Shown here: positions 6,572-11,093 of the stretch, piece by piece
Position numbering within the stretch: the first letter of the stretch is position 1
Layout of the letters: every line of letters starts with the position of its first letter
Assembly: GCA_028699735.1 (NCBI GenBank)
Contig: JAQVUB010000040.1
Span: 1-11,093, forward strand
Direction of reading: 5' to 3'
DNA: 11,093 bases
Source of the DNA: Lentisphaeria bacterium
Lineage (GTDB): Bacteria; Verrucomicrobiota; Lentisphaeria; Oligosphaerales; Oligosphaeraceae
Position numbers and translations under genes: made by a program
Notes under the pieces: generated by a model
Database searches by the model: none
What the model saw: only the letters and a program-made list of their open reading frames with translations
What the model was told of the DNA's origin: nothing

Positions 6572-6681
6572 ACCCAAAAGTCATTCAAAAAAAACACGAC
6601 TCTGTGAAAAATGGTAAAGGAGTAATGTATCGTCTGCACTTTAATTCTGCCACTTCATTAAGGGAAAAAATGGGGTACAGG

Positions 6682-6687
6682 ATTATA
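6682..6687 (-). promoter_or_regulatory. Candidate -10 box for the leftward transporter/mazG transcript
   Basis: The minus strand reads TATAAT here, about 110 bases upstream of the permease start. No good -35 hexamer stands 16-18 bases upstream, because that region is the hairpin repeat (TAAGCG at 17 bases). The repeat hairpin begins at the edge of this box, so repeat and promoter may overlap. Confidence 0.25.
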
Positions 6688-6724
6688 AAGTAGCGCATGC
6701 GGGACGCTTACGCTACTTTTTTTT
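6687..6724 (+). terminator. Terminator-like hairpin with T-run
   Basis: AAAGTAGCG (6687-6695) pairs perfectly with CGCTACTTT (6711-6719) around a 15-base loop, and eight T residues stand at 6717-6724. In form it is an intrinsic terminator on the plus strand. No plus-strand gene lies upstream within the window, so it may block antisense or read-through transcription towards the operon, or simply be a property of the repeat unit. Confidence 0.4.
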
Positions 6725-6842
6725 AATCGCAACAGGATAGCCACGTTTGACAATCGCAAGCGGGACGCTTACGCTACTTTTTTTAATCGCAACAGGATAG
6801 CCAGTTTGACAATCGCAAGCGGGACGCTTACGCTCCTTTTTA
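6699..6842. repeat. 59-61 bp tandem repeat with REP-like palindrome (2 full copies plus a partial)
   Basis: Copy 1 spans 6699-6759 (61 bp), copy 2 spans 6760-6818 (59 bp), and a partial third copy runs 6819-6842. Each unit reads GCGGGACGCTTACGCTAC, a T-run, AATCGCAACAGGATAGCCA, then TTTGACAATCGCAA. Copies 1 and 2 differ by a missing CG and one T. At the junctions AAGCG-GGA-CGCTT forms a tight 5-bp hairpin followed by a T-run. Each full unit also contains TTGACA, with TACGCT 17 bases on, a weak promoter-like pair. The palindrome and extragenic location resemble REP elements, but no family assignment is possible from this window. Confidence 0.88.
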
Positions 6843-6944
6843 AACCTGCCCGCTGCCATGCATTTTAAACGTTTTATGATTGCAATCCCGGCGAAGGATA
6901 TTACATTTTTATTTTGTTTTGCGGCTTAACCCGTCTGGTTTTAT

Positions 6945-7832
6945 ATGAACAAATCTTTTTTTCGGATGCTGATGCTGGGTGGTGCGTTTGCGGTTGGATG
7001 CCTGTTGCCGGGGCTGGCCAGTCAGCGGGAATTTATCCGATATCTGCTGATGTTCATGTTTTTTTCGGTTTGCCTGCAATTAAAGCCGAGCATGCATTCG
7101 CTGCACTGGACTCAGGGTGTGAATATCCTGTACTGCTTTGCACTGGCATTTCTGCTCTGGTTTCTGTTGCGAAAAGCCGGCCATCCGGATCTGGCTCTGG
7201 CTGCTTTTTTCACGGCCATCACACCAACGGCTACTGCCGCTCCGGTCATTGTCAGCCTCCTTGGCGGGAATGTCGAATACGCAACCAGCGCCTTTTTCAC
7301 GTCTAATTTCTGCATTTTCCTGGCGCTGCCTGCGGTACTGCCGCCAGTCGTCGGCAATTCCACCCCGGGAATTGCTCTTGAAATGCTGCAACGCATTTTG
7401 CTGATCACCGCGGTTCCCTTGTTGGCTGCAGTAGTATTTCGACTCTTTCTTCGCGAAAAAGCCATCCGCCTGGGAAAAATCCTTGCGCCATACACTTTTT
7501 ACGCCTGGGTTCTAGTCATTGTTTTGGTCGCCGCCAATGCTTCCGCCTTTTTCCGTCAGGAGCTCAACAGCCCTTCCTTGACCACTCTGACAATCACCTT
7601 CATCGCACTGCTGACTCTGGCTGTCTGCGCACTCAATTTCAGTGTCGGAAAAATGCTTGGGACTCCAGATTTTCCTCTAGAATGCAGTCAAACTCTTGGC
7701 CAGAAAAACACCTCTTTTACGATATATCTGGCCTTGACCTATGTTCATCCCATTGCCGCGCTTGGGCCGACCTGCTATGTACTCTGGCACAATACCTGGA
7801 ATGCCTGGCAGATTTACAAACACAAAACCTGA
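6945..7832 (+). CDS. SBF-type (bile acid:sodium symporter superfamily) membrane transporter
   Basis: A 295-residue integral membrane protein with about nine or ten hydrophobic segments. It fits the bile acid:sodium symporter / BASS superfamily, whose bacterial members carry organic anions. Supporting motifs are AITPTATAAPVIVSLLGGN (91-109), in the position of the first crossover motif, and ECSQTLGQKNTSFTIYLALT (246-265), which resembles the second-repeat E...Q-N signature, followed by HPIAALGPTCYVLWHNTWNAW. The substrate is unknown. The ATG at 6945 has no clear Shine-Dalgarno site; an ATG at 6966 is an alternative. It is the first gene of the rightward operon, 18 bp before the FmdB gene, and the esterase and mutarotase downstream suggest its cargo may be an acid or sugar derivative from the same pathway (inference). 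Confidence 0.8.
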   Translation: MNKSFFRMLMLGGAFAVGCLLPGLASQREFIRYLLMFMFFSVCLQLKPSMHSLHWTQGVNILYCFALAFLLWFLLRKAGHPDLALAAFFTAITPTATAAPVIVSLLGGNVEYATSAFFTSNFCIFLALPAVLPPVVGNSTPGIALEMLQRILLITAVPLLAAVVFRLFLREKAIRLGKILAPYTFYAWVLVIVLVAANASAFFRQELNSPSLTTLTITFIALLTLAVCALNFSVGKMLGTPDFPLECSQTLGQKNTSFTIYLALTYVHPIAALGPTCYVLWHNTWNAWQIYKHKT

Positions 7833-7850
7833 TCGGAATTAGGAGATACC

Positions 7851-8093
7851 ATGCCAATTTACGAATACCATTGTACAGACTGTGATCATACCTTCAGCCA
7901 TCTGCACAAACGCCTGGGTGAAGCCGCGCCATCCTGTCCAAAATGTCAGTCGAAGAAGATCCGGAAACTTCTTTCCACCTTCAGTGCCGGCAGCCGTTCG
8001 GCAGCGGCATCCTGCCCGCGTGCAGAACAATGTCCAAGCGCTGCCGCATCCGGGCACAGCTGCTGTTCAGGCTGCTGCCACCATCACGCTTGA
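7851..8093 (+). CDS. FmdB-like zinc ribbon protein
   Basis: An 80-residue protein of the FmdB/CxxC regulatory family. The N-terminus MPIYEYHCTDCDHTF carries the first CxxC (Cys8, Cys11), and CPKC (Cys29, Cys32) the second, forming the expected zinc ribbon in the first 40 residues. The second half is low-complexity, Ser/Ala-rich, and unusually rich in cysteine (55, 61, 71, 72, 75, 76), ending in CCHHHA, which could bind further metal. Family members were named from a putative regulator of the formamidase operon, but most have no proven role. AGGAG precedes the ATG at a good distance. The gene lies 18 bp after the transporter and 30 bp before the esterase, so it is probably translated from the same mRNA. 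Confidence 0.88.
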   Translation: MPIYEYHCTDCDHTFSHLHKRLGEAAPSCPKCQSKKIRKLLSTFSAGSRSAAASCPRAEQCPSAAASGHSCCSGCCHHHA

Positions 8094-8123
8094 AAGTCCC
8101 TGTTTCTGTAACGAAAGGCGACC

Positions 8124-10124
8124 ATGAATACCAGTGATAATGCAGTTCCTTCGATTCTGCCACAATCTCCCCTGTTTACTGATCAGCGCCTGCTTAATGT
8201 CCGGCATAATGAGTATGCCTGGTGCGCCGTTCCGCCGGCTTCTATCGAAGAATGGGAAAAGCGGAAAGCATTCACCATCGAACAGGTCAGACTGGCTGCC
8301 GGGCTGATCCCGGAAATTCCGGCGCCGGCTCTGCATCCGGAAGTTTGGGGACATACTCCCTATGAGGGAACCGTGATTGCCAAAGTCCGCATGGAAACCC
8401 TGCCTGGACTCAAACTTACCGGGAATCTTTATCTGCCTGGCAGGCTGCAGTCTAAAGCTCCTGCCATCCTCTGCCCGCATGGACACTGGCCAACCGGTCG
8501 CATTCATCATGAGGAGCGCGGTTCGGTTCCCATGCGCTGCCTGATGCTGGCCCGGCTCGGTTTCATTGTTTTCAGCTATGATATGATCGGCTATAACGAC
8601 AATAATGAACTGCTGCATCGCTGGAGCAAGGACTTGGCCAATCCGTCCGCGCTGCATGGTGTCAGTGCTTTCGGACTGCAAACCTGGAACAGCCTCAGAG
8701 CCGTCGATTTTCTCTGCTCACTGCCGGAAGTGGATGCCGGGCGCCTGGGTTGCACCGGCGCTTCGGGGGGAGCCTCGCAGACCTGGACTCTGGCACTGCT
8801 CGATGAACGAATTAAGGTCATCGTACCAGTCTGCATGCTTTCATCGCATTATCAAGGAGGCTGTCAGTGTGAGGAGGGCCCCCTGCTGCGCCTGAACGGT
8901 GTCACCAGCTTTGATATCGTCTCCGCACTGGCACCACGACCCGTTCTGCTTCCCTCGGTCACCCGTGACTGGACTAATCTGCTGCCACGCTACGAATTTC
9001 CGGCCTTGCAAAAGGTCTACCGACTTTTTGATGCCGAAAACCGCTTGAGCAATTTCCACTGTGACGCTGCGCACAATTACAATCGATACACCCGCGAGCG
9101 GGTATATCCCTGGTTCACCCACTGGCTGCTCAATCAGGCTCTCCGCGAACGAATTCCAGAAGATGAAGTTGCACCGCCCCCGGCGGAGTTGTTGCTGCAC
9201 AGCTCTGCTCCCCAGGAAGCGTCGCTTCCGGTCTGCCGGCAATCCTTGCAGAAGTTGCAGGCTCATTATTGCTCGACAGCCTTGCATTATAAGGGATCGG
9301 AGCTTTCCTTCACAGATTGGCAGAAGGCCAGGCGTTTGCAGATGAGCAAAATCATCAACAATGATCTGGAGTTGGCCAATGTGGCCGTGAGAGTCACCCT
9401 GCCCCAATGGAATTTGCGCAGTGCTACTGCCGGCGGCTGCCTGCTGTCACGCCGTGAGACTGGCGATCTCATTTCGGCCGCCTGGGTCAGTCAAGCAGAT
9501 TGCAATACCAAACTGCCGACTTTTCTGCTGATTGCCGATCAGCATAAGAACGCGTTTTTTCCTGGGGGCAGTCAGGCTGCGATTCTGGACACCATTATCA
9601 GCCGCAAAGGCAATGCCCTGATCATCGAATTACTGGGTACCGGAGAGACGGCTGCCATGCTGGAAAAATCTCCTCGCGATGAAAATGACCCGATTTTTCA
9701 TGCGTTCAATGCCAGCCTGTTTTCGTTGCGTGTTCAGGACATCCTGACCAGCCTCACCATGCTGCAGGAAAATGGCATGGATAATCTGGCGCTGGTTGCT
9801 ACTGGAGAAGCTTCGAGGACGGCACTTTGTGCCCTGACCCTGGCTCCGCAACGGGTCAGCGCGTTTCTGGATTTGGATCGGATCGAAGACAGCCCGGAAG
9901 CCTGGAGCACGCGCCTGTCTTTCCAACCAATGATTTTGAAAGTCGGCGGCATGAAAGGTTGCCTGATGATGGCAGCAGAACGCCAGATGACCCTTTGCAA
10001 ACCGTCTGTCGATATCGCCCAGGCAGTTGAATATGCCGGCCAGACCGCCCTGAAAAATTGTCATTTAAGCATATCCTCCGACAGCCTGATCATTACCCTG
10101 GGACGCTACCTGGGAAAAAATTAA
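8124..10124 (+). CDS. Two-domain alpha/beta hydrolase, acetylxylan-esterase-like
   Basis: A 666-residue protein. The N-terminal half (about 90-345) is an alpha/beta hydrolase: CPHGHW (117-122) near the oxyanion hole, the nucleophile motif GASGG (212-216, Ser214), and likely Asp282 (SVTRDW) and His317 (DAAHNYN) completing the triad. Proteins of this kind are annotated as acetylxylan or related carbohydrate esterases; the substrate is a guess. The C-terminal half (about 430-666) looks like a second, degenerate hydrolase domain: TFLLIADQ, LIIELLGTGET and LALVATGEASRTALCALTL match strand-helix elements of the fold, but at the nucleophile elbow GEASR (561-565) the catalytic position is Ala563. No signal peptide is visible, so it probably acts inside the cell on imported material. 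AAAGG precedes the ATG. The mutarotase gene follows 25 bp later. Confidence 0.8.
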   Translation: MNTSDNAVPSILPQSPLFTDQRLLNVRHNEYAWCAVPPASIEEWEKRKAFTIEQVRLAAGLIPEIPAPALHPEVWGHTPYEGTVIAKVRMETLPGLKLTGNLYLPGRLQSKAPAILCPHGHWPTGRIHHEERGSVPMRCLMLARLGFIVFSYDMIGYNDNNELLHRWSKDLANPSALHGVSAFGLQTWNSLRAVDFLCSLPEVDAGRLGCTGASGGASQTWTLALLDERIKVIVPVCMLSSHYQGGCQCEEGPLLRLNGVTSFDIVSALAPRPVLLPSVTRDWTNLLPRYEFPALQKVYRLFDAENRLSNFHCDAAHNYNRYTRERVYPWFTHWLLNQALRERIPEDEVAPPPAELLLHSSAPQEASLPVCRQSLQKLQAHYCSTALHYKGSELSFTDWQKARRLQMSKIINNDLELANVAVRVTLPQWNLRSATAGGCLLSRRETGDLISAAWVSQADCNTKLPTFLLIADQHKNAFFPGGSQAAILDTIISRKGNALIIELLGTGETAAMLEKSPRDENDPIFHAFNASLFSLRVQDILTSLTMLQENGMDNLALVATGEASRTALCALTLAPQRVSAFLDLDRIEDSPEAWSTRLSFQPMILKVGGMKGCLMMAAERQMTLCKPSVDIAQAVEYAGQTALKNCHLSISSDSLIITLGRYLGKN

Positions 10125-10149
10125 GCCAACCCTTCAGAAGGAGAACAGC

Positions 10150-11049
10150 ATGGATCTTCATTCACTTCAAAAATTTGCTCTGCCCGGTCAACTGGAGATT
10201 TTCTGCGGGGCGGGCGGCCTGCCTTTCATCCGCATCAGTAATGCCGCTGCCAAAGCCGAAATCTGCCTTTTGGGCGCGCATGTGACGTCCTATATCCCCG
10301 CCGGTCAGAAAGACCTTCTCTGGATGAGCAAAAATGTTGAATATGCAGAAGGGAAAGCCCTTCGGGGAGGGATCCCTATTTGCTGGCCCTGGTTCGGGGC
10401 AGCTCCGGCGGGAGCAGAGACCAGCCATGGCTATGCACGCTTCATTTTCTGGGAACTGACCGCAACGCGCGCTCTCTCACCGGATTGCACAGAAGCGGTT
10501 TTCAGCCTCCATCCTTCTCCGTCTGCTCCGAAAGCCTGGCAGAAATCTTTTGTTCTGACCTTCACGGTACGGGTAGGGGCTTCCCTGGAGCTGGAATTGT
10601 GCACCAGCAATACGGGTTCGGCAGCCTTCCAGGTTAGCCAGGCTTTTCATACTTACTACCAGATCTCCGATATCGGAAAAATTCAGGTAAGCGGTTTTTC
10701 CGGGTTAGCCTATCATGATACAGTAGCCGGTGCCACGGAACCCCATAAAACTCAGCAGGGTTCGATTACCTTTGCCGCCGAAACGGATGCCGTCTTCGAA
10801 CATTGCAGCGGCCCGGCTGAAATTCATGATCCAGGATTTGGCAGAATCATTCGGATCAGCAAGGAAAACAGTGCATCAGCCGTCGTTTGGAACCCCTGGA
10901 TCAATAAAGCAAAAAAACTCAATATGGCCGAGGAGGAATACCGCACGATGGTTTGCGTCGAAAATTGCAATATCCGTTCCGATGCGCAAAGCATCCAGCC
11001 CGGCAAAAGCTTTACCCTCAAGGCAAAAATCGAAGCGTTGCCGATTTAA
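10150..11049 (+). CDS. D-hexose-6-phosphate mutarotase (aldose 1-epimerase family, YeaD type)
   Basis: A 299-residue cytoplasmic enzyme of the YeaD branch of the aldose 1-epimerase family, which interconverts alpha and beta anomers of hexose 6-phosphates. Typical landmarks are LLGAHVTSY (40-48), LRGGIPICWPWFG (71-83), SHGYAR with His93 (92-97), FHTYY with His167 (166-170), VVWNPWINKAKKL (245-257) and the catalytic-type Glu271 in MVCVEN. Length matches the family. AGGAG precedes the ATG at a good distance. It is the last gene of the rightward operon and suggests that the operon feeds a phosphorylated sugar into central metabolism. The 3'-end repeat motif begins 20 bases after its stop codon. 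Confidence 0.92.
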   Translation: MDLHSLQKFALPGQLEIFCGAGGLPFIRISNAAAKAEICLLGAHVTSYIPAGQKDLLWMSKNVEYAEGKALRGGIPICWPWFGAAPAGAETSHGYARFIFWELTATRALSPDCTEAVFSLHPSPSAPKAWQKSFVLTFTVRVGASLELELCTSNTGSAAFQVSQAFHTYYQISDIGKIQVSGFSGLAYHDTVAGATEPHKTQQGSITFAAETDAVFEHCSGPAEIHDPGFGRIIRISKENSASAVVWNPWINKAKKLNMAEEEYRTMVCVENCNIRSDAQSIQPGKSFTLKAKIEALPI

Positions 11050-11068
11050 TCTCTATCAATAAACTTTG

Positions 11069-11093
11069 TTAACAACGAAAGACACAAAAAAAC
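11069..11093 (+). repeat. 3'-end repeat motif after the mutarotase gene (cut by window edge)
   Basis: TTAACAACGAAAGACACAAA and the following A-run match the motif at the ends of umuD, the sigma factor gene and mazG, and in the same orientation relative to the gene (sense strand, just after the stop). The window ends inside it, so it is unknown whether a second arm or a minisatellite follows. Confidence 0.7.

Larger units (their letters stand above)
6572..6944. other. 373-bp divergent intergenic region
   Basis: This region separates the permease gene (leftward) from the SBF transporter gene (rightward) and must hold both sets of promoters. Its centre (6687-6842) is a tandem repeat with hairpins. 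The left flank 6572-6680 and right flank 6843-6944 are AT-rich and show no gene. A perfect TATAAT on the minus strand at 6682-6687 is the best -10 candidate for the leftward genes. I see no good promoter for the rightward operon outside the repeats. Confidence 0.7.

Noticed and set aside
6635..6655. A sigma-54 promoter (TGGCA...TGC on the minus strand) before the permease gene
   Set aside because: The distance between the GG and GC doublets is two bases too long for a -24/-12 promoter.
6699..6842. The 60-bp tandem repeats as a CRISPR or an attachment site
   Set aside because: Only two and a half copies are present, the whole unit is repeated with no variable spacers, and there is no integrase nearby.
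6880..6904. TTGCAA and TATTAC as promoter of the SBF transporter gene
   Set aside because: The spacing is only 13 bases and neither box is a good match.

Overview
The window carries ten protein-coding genes in two divergent blocks, separated and punctuated by several families of short repeats. Composition is moderate GC. The gene set (UmuD, lipoprotein-type sugar-binding protein, large acetylxylan-esterase-like hydrolase, FmdB zinc ribbon, repeat-rich spacers) points to a Gram-negative, carbohydrate-degrading heterotroph. A member of the Verrucomicrobia/Lentisphaerae/Planctomycetes group is my best guess, but this is inference, since there is no rRNA or other phylogenetic marker here.

Minus-strand block (6571 down to 172), in transcription order: an RbsC-type sugar ABC permease, its RbsB-type binding lipoprotein, MazG (NTP pyrophosphohydrolase), a 128-bp inverted repeat, a sigma-70 family factor without region 1.1, a 312-bp spacer full of 11-bp minisatellites, a PaaK-type CoA ligase, and UmuD. 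The first three genes are closely spaced and probably one transcript. The last three are separated by larger gaps and may have their own promoters. Neither the transporter ATPase nor UmuC is next to its usual partner.

Plus-strand block (6945 to 11049): an SBF-type (bile acid:sodium symporter family) membrane transporter, an FmdB-like zinc ribbon, a two-domain esterase and a hexose-6-phosphate mutarotase (YeaD type). Gaps are 18-30 bp with good Shine-Dalgarno sites before the last three genes, so this looks like an operon for using an esterified carbohydrate or a related organic acid. A 373-bp divergent region between the blocks holds 59-61 bp tandem repeats with hairpins.

The most unusual signal is non-coding. 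A sequence of the form TTAACAACGAAA...CACGAAA lies just downstream of the stop codon of at least four genes, always in the sense direction of that gene. Once it is doubled as a long inverted repeat, and twice it is embedded in a larger composite element followed by GGAC/GTCC-based minisatellites. This looks like a dispersed, gene-3'-end-associated repeat family.
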